Source: an uncultured Acetobacteroides sp. (GTDB taxonomy: Bacteria > Bacteroidota > Bacteroidia > Bacteroidales > ZOR0009). From it: a DNA stretch of 64,000 bases. Position 1 is the first letter of the stretch; the number at the start of each line of letters is the position of its first letter. Position numbers and translations under genes: made by a program. The stretch covers positions 2,914,001 through 2,978,000 of the forward strand of contig NZ_OY782755.1 in assembly GCF_963678165.1 (NCBI RefSeq), read 5' to 3'. Under the pieces are notes generated by a model. That model saw only the letters and a program-made list of their open reading frames with translations. It had not been told where the DNA came from and searched no databases. Below are positions 54,710 through 63,281 of the stretch, one piece after another.

Positions 54710-55423
54710 ATGAAAATGTTGTACGAAGAGTTAAATAAGGACATCAGGTTTCAAGAAGGCATAAATTCATGCATAAGCTGCGGCACCTGCACCGCAATAT
54801 GCCCTGCTGCTCAGGTTTATCCTTACCAACCACGCGCAATTGCAGAAACTATTTCGACCAAAGATGACAAACTCATAGAAGAACTCCTCAAAAGCGAAAC
54901 AATTTGGTATTGTGGCGAGTGCATGTCGTGCAAAACCCGCTGCCCTCGAGGTAACGCTCCTGGATTGCTCATTATGGCTTTACGTGCTTTATCTATTAAA
55001 AAGGGATACTTTGCCGAATCGGAAAAAGGAAGGCAACAACTGGTACTCAAGCGAACAATTGGTGAATGGTCGTACAAATACGGTTATTGCATTCACGTGG
55101 ACCATCTTAATACCGAAATGTTCCCAGAACTTGGTCCTATTTTCGATTTTGAAAAGCAACACATGGTTGCACTAATGGACCGTGTTGGCGCAAGTTACCA
55201 TCAGGATAAGCCTGGAGCACTACGCAACATTCCAAAGGAAGCACTCGATGAAATTAGCAGCATCTTTGAGGTTACAGGAGCACACCAACAGTTTCAACAT
55301 ATTGAGGATGTATCCGCAATCAAAGCCAAGGAGATGGATCTTAAGTTAGACGAATCAGGTCTTGAATCGGAATACGTTCAACATATATACAACTTTAGCA
55401 ACGAAGACGACCACTCGATATAA
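54710..55423 (+). CDS. HdrC-like iron-sulfur subunit
   Basis: A 237-residue protein from ATG 54710 (the upstream TTG adds only six residues). Two [4Fe-4S] motifs are CISCGTCTAICP (about residue 20) and CGECMSCKTRCP (about 68), as in heterodisulfide reductase subunit C. The C-terminal part (about 100-237) is longer than in methanogen HdrC and unassigned. It overlaps no gene, but HdrB follows after 13 bp. It should relay electrons between the HdrA flavin and HdrB. Confidence 0.88.
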   Translation: MKMLYEELNKDIRFQEGINSCISCGTCTAICPAAQVYPYQPRAIAETISTKDDKLIEELLKSETIWYCGECMSCKTRCPRGNAPGLLIMALRALSIKKGYFAESEKGRQQLVLKRTIGEWSYKYGYCIHVDHLNTEMFPELGPIFDFEKQHMVALMDRVGASYHQDKPGALRNIPKEALDEISSIFEVTGAHQQFQHIEDVSAIKAKEMDLKLDESGLESEYVQHIYNFSNEDDHSI

Positions 55424-55436
55424 AAGCAGCAACACA

Positions 55437-56504
55437 ATGATACCAGAAGGAAAGAAAAAGCTTTGGGCTAAATATCAGAAAGAAATTGCGGAGGACAACT
55501 ACTACTACGCGCGAAGCTGCATTCGCCAAAACTTCTTCCCCGGCTCAGAATCTACATTTCTTCGCATTTTGAAAGGCGATTTGGGAAAATCGATACTCGA
55601 TGATCCCCGCCATACAACCTGTACAGGGATAGCCTACCATACAGACTTGGTTCCGTTAGAAACAACCATGACTGTGGTGGCTCGCCAGTTTTCTCTAATG
55701 CACGAAGCGGGACTAGAAAACTACGTTGCCAGCTGCGTTACCTCATTTGGCATCTATACGGAGATACTCGACCTCTGGCATCATAATCCAGAACTGGAAG
55801 AAAAAGCACATAAACTTCTCTACAAGGCAACTAAAAGAGAGTTTGTAAAGCCCAAAAACTTAGTTCATACCAGCGATGTCATATATAAGTTTAGAAACGA
55901 AATTGCTCAAAAGTCGAAGTATCGGCTGGTAAATAAAGAAACAGGAGAACCTCTAAAGGTTGTAGAGCATATTGGGTGTCACTATGCCAAGATGTTTCCA
56001 CACAAAGGTGTTGGCGGAGCGGAATACCCTCACGTACTTGTTGGAATGATTGAATCGTGGGGTGGGGATGTTGTAGACTACCCCGAACGTAGGCACTGCT
56101 GCGGATTTGGCTTTCGCCAGTATCTGGTAAAAGCCAACAGAGGCTACTCGGTGTCAGCATCAAAAAAGAAATTTGAATCGATGGCTCCATACAAGCCCGA
56201 CTTTATACTAAGCAACTGCCCAGGATGCGCCTACTTCTTAGACAGATGGCAATACGTTATCGCCGACATGGAAGGAACAACCTACGACGATAAGGGATAC
56301 GGAATTCCATCGCTAACCTACGAAGAACTTGCAGGGTTAGTTTTGGGCTACGATCCTTGGGATTTGGGACTTCAGCTCCACCAGGTAAATGTAGAACCTC
56401 TTTTGAAGAAAATTGGGATAGAATACAACCCCGATGCGAAGTTTAGAACAAAAGACGGGCAAGACTTAGGGCAACCTGAGAAACCTGAAATTCTTAAGTA
56501 CTAG
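55437..56504 (+). CDS. HdrB-like CCG-domain subunit
   Basis: A 355-residue protein from ATG 55437. The C-terminal cysteine-rich domain is complete: HIGCHYAKMFP, RRHCCGFGFRQY and NCPGCAYFLDRW. The N-terminal copy is degenerate, with SCIRQNFFPGSES, TTCTGIAYH and ASCVTSFG. In methanogens HdrB holds the non-cubane [4Fe-4S] clusters where the disulfide is cleaved. Here the natural substrate is unknown. The frame is open further upstream, but overlaps the end of HdrC without similarity. Confidence 0.88.
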   Translation: MIPEGKKKLWAKYQKEIAEDNYYYARSCIRQNFFPGSESTFLRILKGDLGKSILDDPRHTTCTGIAYHTDLVPLETTMTVVARQFSLMHEAGLENYVASCVTSFGIYTEILDLWHHNPELEEKAHKLLYKATKREFVKPKNLVHTSDVIYKFRNEIAQKSKYRLVNKETGEPLKVVEHIGCHYAKMFPHKGVGGAEYPHVLVGMIESWGGDVVDYPERRHCCGFGFRQYLVKANRGYSVSASKKKFESMAPYKPDFILSNCPGCAYFLDRWQYVIADMEGTTYDDKGYGIPSLTYEELAGLVLGYDPWDLGLQLHQVNVEPLLKKIGIEYNPDAKFRTKDGQDLGQPEKPEILKY

Positions 56505-56533
56505 AGTTTACTAATTAGCGTGTGCACTTACTT

Positions 56534-57577
56534 ATGATTAACGAAGGAAACAAAAAAATAGCAGTTATTGGAGGCGGCATCGCAGGGATGCAGTCCGCTA
56601 GCGTTCTTGGTCGCTTAGGCTATCAAGTAACTATTTTCGAGAAATCAGAGAGACTCGGAGGGAATGTAGCTAATTGGAATCACCTATTCCCCCACAACGA
56701 GAATGCCGCAGATATGGTAAATTTGCTAGACTCTACGCTTAAATCCCTATCAAACGTAAATATTACAGCAGGCACTACGGTATTAACAATTGACCACAAA
56801 TCAGACAACATACTTATAACGACCCAAGCCAAAGAATACACCTTTGACGCAGCCATCATTGCCTCAGGATTCGAACCTTTCGACGCTACTAAAAAGGAAG
56901 AATACGGCTATGGCATTTACAATAGGGTGATTACATCTGTAGATTTCGAGAAAGCCGAAAAACAGGATCAACTAGGTAAGTACATCCAGAATCAATCGGG
57001 TAAGGTTGGCTTTGTTCACTGCGTAGGTTCGAGAGATGAAAAAGTCTGCAACGGTTACTGCTCTAAGGTTTGCTGTATTACTGCAGTAAAGCAAGCGATC
57101 GAAGTAAAGAAAACAAATCCAAATCTTGATGTTTACTGCTTTTACATGGATTTACGCCTGTTCGATCGCCATTTCGAAAGTATTTACCGTGAAGCACAAG
57201 AAACATGGGGAATTCAGTTTATTAGGGGAAGAATGTCCGAAGTAAACGAAGATATTGATGGCAAGCTTATTGCTCGCATCGAGGATACCCTATCGCGTCG
57301 TCCAATGAAGCTGTCGCTTGACATGCTCGTACTCATGGTTGGAATGGTTTCTTCAGAAAACACCCAACAGTTTGGAGACCAACTCAACATAAAATCGGAA
57401 GTTGACCGCTTTATTGTAGATAATAGTCAGGTACTAACTGCTCAAAACTCAAGTATAAAAAAAGGATTATTCGTAGCAGGAACAGCCAAAAGCCCTTTAA
57501 CGGTAAAGGAAACGCTTGCCGATGCTAAATCGGTAGCCGTAAACGTCCACTTCTATCTTAAACAGATGTACCAATAA
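56534..57577 (+). CDS. Short HdrA-like flavoprotein
   Basis: A 347-residue FAD protein from ATG 56534 (a GTG at 56522 is also possible). The dinucleotide motif is IAVIGGGIAGMQSASVLGRLGY, then FEKSERLGGN. The HdrA cluster region reads FVHCVGSRDEKVCNGYCSKVCC (about 158-180), followed by YCFYMDLRLFDRHFESIYREAQ. The ferredoxin-like domains of methanogen HdrA are absent, so it is closer to QmoA or short HdrA forms. It probably splits or transfers electrons to HdrC/HdrB. It starts 29 bp after HdrB. Confidence 0.9.
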   Translation: MINEGNKKIAVIGGGIAGMQSASVLGRLGYQVTIFEKSERLGGNVANWNHLFPHNENAADMVNLLDSTLKSLSNVNITAGTTVLTIDHKSDNILITTQAKEYTFDAAIIASGFEPFDATKKEEYGYGIYNRVITSVDFEKAEKQDQLGKYIQNQSGKVGFVHCVGSRDEKVCNGYCSKVCCITAVKQAIEVKKTNPNLDVYCFYMDLRLFDRHFESIYREAQETWGIQFIRGRMSEVNEDIDGKLIARIEDTLSRRPMKLSLDMLVLMVGMVSSENTQQFGDQLNIKSEVDRFIVDNSQVLTAQNSSIKKGLFVAGTAKSPLTVKETLADAKSVAVNVHFYLKQMYQ

Positions 57578-57578
57578 T

Positions 57579-57914
57579 ATGGCAAATTTTGGATTTACGA
57601 CACGAAAGGATAGCATAATTATGCTCGACAAGGTAGATTTAACCCTTCGTCGCTACCTAATATCGGAATATCCCGAATACCAACTCTGCATCAACTGTGG
57701 TGTTTGTTCTGCAGTATGCACGGCAGCACAGCTAACATCATTCAACATTAGAGAAGTGAAGTTGAACATTGATAGAGGACAAACAGTTACTCTTGAGAAT
57801 GATCTTGCCAAATGTATGGTATGCGGAAAGTGCGAAATGGCTTGTCCTAAAAATGTGAGCAATCGAAGAATCGTTCTTTTAATCAACAAATACCTTCAGG
57901 AGCAGCATGGATAA
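57579..57914 (+). CDS. Second HdrC-like ferredoxin
   Basis: A 111-residue protein with two [4Fe-4S] motifs, CINCGVCSAVCTA (about residue 40) and CMVCGKCEMACPK (about 82). The second Cys cluster of the first motif is followed by Thr where Pro is usual. It starts 1 bp after the HdrA stop and overlaps the next gene by 8 bp. It likely links HdrA to the membrane subunit. An internal ATG at 57621 is an alternative start. Confidence 0.87.
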   Translation: MANFGFTTRKDSIIMLDKVDLTLRRYLISEYPEYQLCINCGVCSAVCTAAQLTSFNIREVKLNIDRGQTVTLENDLAKCMVCGKCEMACPKNVSNRRIVLLINKYLQEQHG

Positions 57915-59730
57915 ATTCAACATATTTGTACTCCCATTTACTATTGGATTAGTATTTGTTGTTGGTGCTTACATTGCCCAGCTTATTCACTGGATTCGAT
58001 TAATACCAAAAGACGAAAGGAGAAAACTTAAAGTTCTTCTGGCCTCTCCTGTTAGATTTGTCAAATGCTGCACCGAAATAGCCAAAGAAAGTCTTCTTCA
58101 CATAAACCTATTTAAAACCAACCTATTGCTCGGCTTTATGCACATGAGCCTTGCCTTTGGATGGTTTATGCTAATCGTCATTGGCAATCTTGAATCGAAA
58201 GTTTTCACGGCAAGTCACTTAAATCCGCCCTACTTTCCAATCTTCCTAGAGTTCTTTATTCCTGGCATGAGTAAATTCAAATACCATCAGGAATTCTCTT
58301 TTATAATGGATTTTTTTCTGTTATTGGTACTAACAGGCGTCGTTTTAGCCTTTTCGAAGCGCTTCGTTTCAAAGAAATTTAGTATTGCCAAAAAGCCAAA
58401 GCTAACGGTTATTGATAAAATTGGTCTTTACTCGCTTTGGTTGATATTCCCCCTACGATTCTTAGCAGAGAGCATCAACTCCGGAATTCACGAAACTGGA
58501 GGCTTCATCACCCAACCAATGGGAGAATTACTTTACAATGCGGGGTTTGGAAAGAACAGTTCCTATGCTGCATGGTGGGCATACTCCATCTCTTTAGGCG
58601 TATTCTTTATTGCAGTACCCTTTACCCGCTACATGCATATTCTTACAGAACCATTTTTCATCTTTTTGCGAAATGCAGAAGTGGATTCCAGTAAATTTCA
58701 ACAAACATTCAACCAAGTACAGGCAAAAAGTTGCTCAAAATGCGGAGTGTGCTTAAATGCTTGCCCATTAACAACTACAAATATCAGCGGCAACCCGCAA
58801 CCTATATACCTGCTCAATGCTCTGAACCAAGGGACACTCTCTCCCGAAATGGTTGAGAACTGCCTAAACTGCCGACGCTGCGAAGAGAATTGCCCTGTAG
58901 GCATTACCATAGAGCCATTAAGAATATCGCTGAAGAAACAAGTCGAGCACAATGCCGATTTTAGCTACACCTCATTGGCAGAATATCCTAAGGCAAAAAT
59001 TGGATACTTCTCGGGATGTATGGGCAAGCTAACACCAGCCACGACGAGCAGCCTAGGAAAAATAGCAGAGACTGCAGGAGACAAACTTGTTCACCTCGAT
59101 AAAGATGGTGGTATTTGCTGCGGACGTCCTCAAAAGCTATCAGGGCAGCTAGAAGCGGCAGAAGAACTTGCAAAGAAAAACACCGCCCTTTTCAAAGAAA
59201 GCGGAGTTGAAATGATAGTTACATCGTGCCCGATATGCCTCAAAACATTTAAAGAGAATTACCAGCTGAGCATACCTGTAATTCATCATACAGAATACAT
59301 TAAACGCCTAATAGAAAATGAAAAGATTGGCGTAAATAAATCAAGTGAAATAACGGTTTACCATGATCCTTGTGAACTCGCTCGTGGTTGTGGCATCACC
59401 AAGGAGCCTCGGTACATTCTAAAGAAAGCCTCTCACTTTACAGAACTTCCTAAAGAAATCAAGGGGCAATGCTGTGGAAATACGATGGCTCATAATTCAC
59501 TAAATTATGCACAAAAAGATGCCATTGCTAACATTACGCTCTGCGGCATTCCATCGAAAGCAAGCTCGCTCATTACTAGTTGCCCAGCCTGTAGTAAGGC
59601 TTTTAAACGAAGTGATAGCATAACGGTGGAAGACATTGCTGTTTTCACAGCAAGGCACATGTATAAGCCGGAACCTGTTTACGAAGAGCAATACTACAAA
59701 ACAGCAAATAAGAGAACCGCAACAACATAG
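57907..59730 (+). CDS. Membrane-bound HdrD-like iron-sulfur protein
   Basis: A 607-residue fusion. Residues about 1-250 contain five to six hydrophobic segments resembling the cytochrome-b type NarI/HdrE anchor (FVVGAYIAQLIHWIRL, LAFGWFMLIVIGN). Then follow two [4Fe-4S] motifs (CSKCGVCLNACPL, CLNCRRCEENCPVG, about 278-345). Two CCG domains complete it: GCMGKLT/GICCGRPQK/SCPICLK and HDPCELARGCG/GQCCGNTM/SCPACSK. This arrangement corresponds to HdrE-HdrD in one chain and suggests electron exchange with the quinone pool. It ends the operon. Confidence 0.9.
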   Translation: MDKFNIFVLPFTIGLVFVVGAYIAQLIHWIRLIPKDERRKLKVLLASPVRFVKCCTEIAKESLLHINLFKTNLLLGFMHMSLAFGWFMLIVIGNLESKVFTASHLNPPYFPIFLEFFIPGMSKFKYHQEFSFIMDFFLLLVLTGVVLAFSKRFVSKKFSIAKKPKLTVIDKIGLYSLWLIFPLRFLAESINSGIHETGGFITQPMGELLYNAGFGKNSSYAAWWAYSISLGVFFIAVPFTRYMHILTEPFFIFLRNAEVDSSKFQQTFNQVQAKSCSKCGVCLNACPLTTTNISGNPQPIYLLNALNQGTLSPEMVENCLNCRRCEENCPVGITIEPLRISLKKQVEHNADFSYTSLAEYPKAKIGYFSGCMGKLTPATTSSLGKIAETAGDKLVHLDKDGGICCGRPQKLSGQLEAAEELAKKNTALFKESGVEMIVTSCPICLKTFKENYQLSIPVIHHTEYIKRLIENEKIGVNKSSEITVYHDPCELARGCGITKEPRYILKKASHFTELPKEIKGQCCGNTMAHNSLNYAQKDAIANITLCGIPSKASSLITSCPACSKAFKRSDSITVEDIAVFTARHMYKPEPVYEEQYYKTANKRTATT

Positions 59731-59742
59731 AATAAGGTATTG

Positions 59743-59768
59743 AAGGTAGCTTAAGGTTAGGCTACCTT
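59743..59768 (+). terminator. Weak terminator after the Hdr-like operon
   Basis: AAGGTAGC pairs with GCTACCTT; the following sequence TTCCATTATT is only partly T-rich. Confidence 0.5.
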
Positions 59769-60146
59769 TCCATTATTCCCCCTATCCCTTTTTGTTAGCA
59801 CTAAAGATCCTTGCACAACTATAACACCTGAGAAAGCACTACAGCATTTTCTTGAGTTATCGCGCCACCTCCCTTATGGGAACTGACGAATAGTCATTTC
59901 GTTTACGAAGAAGCAACTACCGAATTAAGCACTCCTATAGACAATAAACGTTATTCGCAAGACGTTAAATTGGGGAGGAACTTGATATCGGCAAGAGTCC
60001 TGACAGAAGGGATTATTCTAGTACACATTAAGGGCAAAGAGGCATCAGGAACAAAAAGGTCACTTATTTTGTAGGATAAGCGCCCAAAAGCTTTCACTAA
60101 AATATCGATTTTATATTTTTGTGAGCGAATAAAACTAGAGTAACCA
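59769..60146. other. Intergenic region with mtgA -7 box
   Basis: TATTTTTG (60114-60121) matches TAnnTTTG just before mtgA. The minus-strand frame at 59951-60262 overlaps mtgA and has no support. Nothing else is seen. Confidence 0.4.
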
Positions 60147-60845
60147 ATGAGCCAGAAAATAAGACCGATGATTAAGATGAAGCGTGGTGTGAAATTTTTT
60201 ACCCTGCTCTTTTTTACGTCATCGATTTTCTCGGTTCTCGTCATGAGGTTTGTGCCGATCACCTTTACTCCGCTTATGCTGATTAGAAGTGTGGAACAAG
60301 CTTTTGATGGAGATTTCCCAAAAGCAAAAAGAGACTGGGCTTCCTACAAGAATATCAGCAAAAACATGGTGTTGGCGGTAGTTTCATCGGAGGATAACAA
60401 GTTCCCGGAGCACTACGGATTCGATTTTGTAGCCATAGAACGAGCGCTAAAGCACAACTCTAAGAAGAAAAAGATTCGTGGAGGAAGCACCATATCGCAG
60501 CAAACCGGCAAAAATGTGTTCCTTGTACCGGCTCGCAACTGGATTCGGAAGGGATTCGAAACATACTTTACCGTACTAATAGAGGCAACGTGGTCGAAGA
60601 AGAGGATAATGGAAGCTTACCTAAATATTGTAGAGCTCGGGAACGGCATTTACGGGGTACAGGCAGCATCGGAGTACTACTTCGAAAAGGATGCCAAGAA
60701 GCTGACCAAGCGCCAATCGGCCCTGCTCGCCGCTACGCTACCGAGTCCGTTGAAACGTAATCCGGGTAATCCCAATGCAGCAATGACGCATAAGCAGGAG
60801 ATGATACTTCGGATTATGCGAAAAATTCATGATGTTGACCTTTAG
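60147..60845 (+). CDS. mtgA: Monofunctional peptidoglycan glycosyltransferase
   Basis: A 232-residue family 51 glycosyltransferase. An N-terminal membrane anchor (about residues 14-38) precedes the catalytic domain. Motif 1 is VVSSEDNKFPEHYGFD (catalytic Glu about residue 88), motif 2 RGGSTISQQTGKNVFL, motif 3 KKRIMEAYLNIVELGNGIYGVQAAS. It polymerises lipid II glycan strands without a transpeptidase domain. The exact start among three nearby ATGs is uncertain. Confidence 0.95.
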   Translation: MSQKIRPMIKMKRGVKFFTLLFFTSSIFSVLVMRFVPITFTPLMLIRSVEQAFDGDFPKAKRDWASYKNISKNMVLAVVSSEDNKFPEHYGFDFVAIERALKHNSKKKKIRGGSTISQQTGKNVFLVPARNWIRKGFETYFTVLIEATWSKKRIMEAYLNIVELGNGIYGVQAASEYYFEKDAKKLTKRQSALLAATLPSPLKRNPGNPNAAMTHKQEMILRIMRKIHDVDL

Positions 60846-60888
60846 CTCTGCCAAAGAAAACACCCCAAACCCTTAACATTAGCCTACA

Positions 60889-62874
60889 GTGAGTACATTT
60901 CGTAAAATTGCCATAGTAATTCTGGTGCTACTCGTTAGACCAGGCTCGCTCTTCGCCCAAATCGATAAAGACTACTTCTTTAACAACGGGAGGCAATGCC
61001 TGATCGACCAAAAGTATGCGGAATCGCTGGACTACTTCAACGTACTGATAAAAACCGACAGGACGCTACACGAGGCGTTTTTCCTAAGGGGGATTGCAAA
61101 GTACAACCTCGATGATCTGATTGGGGCTAACCAGGACTTTTCGGAGGCGATCAAGCTGAATCCGGTATACACTCAAGCCTACCACTATAGGGCAATTACG
61201 CTCGCCCGAATGGGGAACACCGAATCGGCCATTGCTGACCTGAACGCAGCCTCGCTCCTGCGGCCGGAGTACCCCGGCATCTACTTTAGTAGGGGTATTA
61301 CCCACTTTATGTCGAAGCAGTTCGAAAAGGCAATAGATGACTACAACAGGTTTATCCAGAAGGAACCCAAGGTTAGCGATGCCTACGTAAACAGGGGAAC
61401 AACCTACCTTTTCATGAAGGATACCACTGCTGCTTTGGTCGACTACAACAAGGCCATTGGGCTTAACTTTGCGAATTCGGACGCCTACCTGAAGCGAGGC
61501 CATGTTTTCTCGCTGCAAAAGAAGATGAAGGATGCCCTTGCTGATTTCAACAAGGCGATTGAACTCGATTCCACCAACTCGATGGCCTTCTTCAACCGCG
61601 GTTTGGTGTACTACGACATGAAGAAGTACAACAACACCATGGCCGACTTCAGCAGCTCTATTCGTTTGGAGCCGAACAATCCGGTTACCCTATACAACCG
61701 CGCCATCCTGAGGGCTCAGGTTGGAGACCTGAACAACGCGGTTAAGGACTACGACAGGGTTGCCAAAATCACCCCCAAGAATGTGCTGGTTTACTACAAC
61801 CGCGCGGCCGTGCTTGTTGAGCTGGGGATGCTCAGGGAAGCGCTGAAGGACTATACGCGGGCAATTGCGCTCTACCCCGACTTTGCCAACGCCTACATGA
61901 ATCGATCGTACATCAAGCGTAGGCTGAACGACATGAAGAGCGCCAAGGCCGACTTCGATATCGCCAATAGGAAAATCAGGGAGTACCGGTCGAGGCTTAA
62001 CGACAGCACCTTCTCGGTGTATGCCGATACCAGCAAGAAGTTTACCGCCATGATGTCGTTCGATGCCAACTTCGACGATAACGACATGCTCACCAACAAC
62101 CAGGTTGACATCAAGCTTCGCCCGCTTTACCGCATTGAGGTTACCAAAGCCGATACGCTGCCACAGCTGCAGAACGCCTACTTCTACCCGGCCTACGACA
62201 GGTTCAGGAACAGCCTTCGCAACAGCTTGCAGCTTACGCTCACCAATCAGCCACAAAAGCCTACGCCGGCCGTTCTGGACAGCCTAAAATCGCTGGCAGG
62301 AACGCTCGCGGGAAAATCGCCGGCAGTGGCCAATATGGTGGAAGCCATCGTAGAAAGCAGCCAGAACCAGTTCTCGAAATCGGTTAGCGCCTACGGCAAA
62401 GCCATTGAGGCCGACCCAAAGAACGGATTCACCTACATCAACCGCTCTACCGTACAGGCCGAAATGATCGACTTCACCAAATCTATTGAGAACAGCATGC
62501 AGCCTACGCTGCTCGACGAGAAGGGGCTTACCCCAACCATGTCTAAGCAAAAAACGGAGGTGGCCGTTTACAGCTACGATCAGGCGATAGACGACCTTAA
62601 TAAGGCGGCAAAGCTGCTCCCCAGCTACGCCTACATCGACTACAACCTGGGCAACATCTACACGCTCTCGAACCGTATGCCCGAGGCGATACAGAGCTAC
62701 TCCAAGGCCATAGAGGAGTACCCCAACCTCGCCGATGCCTACTACAACCGAGGGCTCATCCAGATCTACCTGAAGGATACCAACAAGGGCTGCCTCGATA
62801 TCAGCAAAGCCGGCGAGCTGGGCATCCGGGATGCCTACGCCACCCTAAAGAAGTACTGCATTAAGGAAAAGTAA
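60889..62874 (+). CDS. Exported TPR-repeat protein
   Basis: A 661-residue protein with a GTG start and a signal peptide (about residues 1-24, ...RPGSLFAQ). At least ten tetratricopeptide repeats fill residues about 25-360, with words like AYYNRGxxxYxxKDxxxAxxDYNKAI. A non-TPR stretch (about 370-500) follows, then two more TPRs near the C-terminus (YIDYNLGNIYTLSNRMPEAIQSYSKAIE). It probably scaffolds protein assembly in the periplasm. Upstream, mtgA ends 43 bp before. Its partners are unknown. Confidence 0.88.
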   Translation: MSTFRKIAIVILVLLVRPGSLFAQIDKDYFFNNGRQCLIDQKYAESLDYFNVLIKTDRTLHEAFFLRGIAKYNLDDLIGANQDFSEAIKLNPVYTQAYHYRAITLARMGNTESAIADLNAASLLRPEYPGIYFSRGITHFMSKQFEKAIDDYNRFIQKEPKVSDAYVNRGTTYLFMKDTTAALVDYNKAIGLNFANSDAYLKRGHVFSLQKKMKDALADFNKAIELDSTNSMAFFNRGLVYYDMKKYNNTMADFSSSIRLEPNNPVTLYNRAILRAQVGDLNNAVKDYDRVAKITPKNVLVYYNRAAVLVELGMLREALKDYTRAIALYPDFANAYMNRSYIKRRLNDMKSAKADFDIANRKIREYRSRLNDSTFSVYADTSKKFTAMMSFDANFDDNDMLTNNQVDIKLRPLYRIEVTKADTLPQLQNAYFYPAYDRFRNSLRNSLQLTLTNQPQKPTPAVLDSLKSLAGTLAGKSPAVANMVEAIVESSQNQFSKSVSAYGKAIEADPKNGFTYINRSTVQAEMIDFTKSIENSMQPTLLDEKGLTPTMSKQKTEVAVYSYDQAIDDLNKAAKLLPSYAYIDYNLGNIYTLSNRMPEAIQSYSKAIEEYPNLADAYYNRGLIQIYLKDTNKGCLDISKAGELGIRDAYATLKKYCIKEK

Positions 62875-62883
62875 CCCATACCG

Positions 62884-62913
62884 AAGGAGACGAGCCCAAC
62901 CGCTCGTCTCCTT
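62884..62913 (+). terminator. Terminator of the TPR gene
   Basis: AAGGAGACGAG pairs with CTCGTCTCCTT, followed by TGCTTTT. Confidence 0.8.
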
Positions 62914-62959
62914 TGCTTTTGGAGCGACTCGTCCCCAAAGCGAGGAGTGCAACAATGGG

Positions 62960-63180
62960 CCCTTCGATCGTCGTTTTCCAATTTGGGAATAGCGCGTTCG
63001 CCCTCCCAATGACCGTTTCCCAGCTTTGGGAAGGGCACGTTCGACCCTCCGATGCCTGTTTCCCAGCTTTGGGAAGAGTACATCCGACCCTCCGATCAAG
63101 GTTTTCCAACTTGGGAAACGTACATTTGCCCCTCCGATCAACGTCTCACAGCTTGGGAAAGATAAACGTACCACCGCTTA
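62960..63180. repeat. Array F: about 5 units of about 42 bp
   Basis: The unit TTCCCAGCTTTGGGAAGGGC plus ACGTTCGACCCTCCGATG repeats with changes. TTCCCA-n-TTGGGAA is a short palindrome in each unit. It gives rise to several overlapping false frames on the minus strand. Confidence 0.8.
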
Positions 63181-63215
63181 TACCCCCTATGCCAAGCGTC
63201 TCGGGACTTCCACCT

Positions 63216-63248
63216 AAAATCTACCGTCGAGCATCTAAAGTCTAACTT
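63216..63248. repeat. TCTA-rich dispersed intergenic repeat
   Basis: AATCTACCGTCGAGCATCTAAAGTCTAACTTC resembles the TCTA-rich words at 2692-2757, 4330-4373 and 31386-31414, spaced about 10 nt apart. Confidence 0.45.
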
Positions 63249-63267
63249 CTACAATTGCAGATCTTGC

Positions 63268-63275
63268 TACCTTTG
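63268..63275 (+). promoter_or_regulatory. -7 box of the MATE gene
   Basis: TACCTTTG only 7 bp before the ATG at 63282, so the transcript would be nearly leaderless. Confidence 0.55.
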
Positions 63276-63281
63276 TAGGCT

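Noticed and set aside
59951..60262. 103-codon minus-strand frame
   Set aside because: Covers the mtgA promoter and 5' end in antisense; no similarity.
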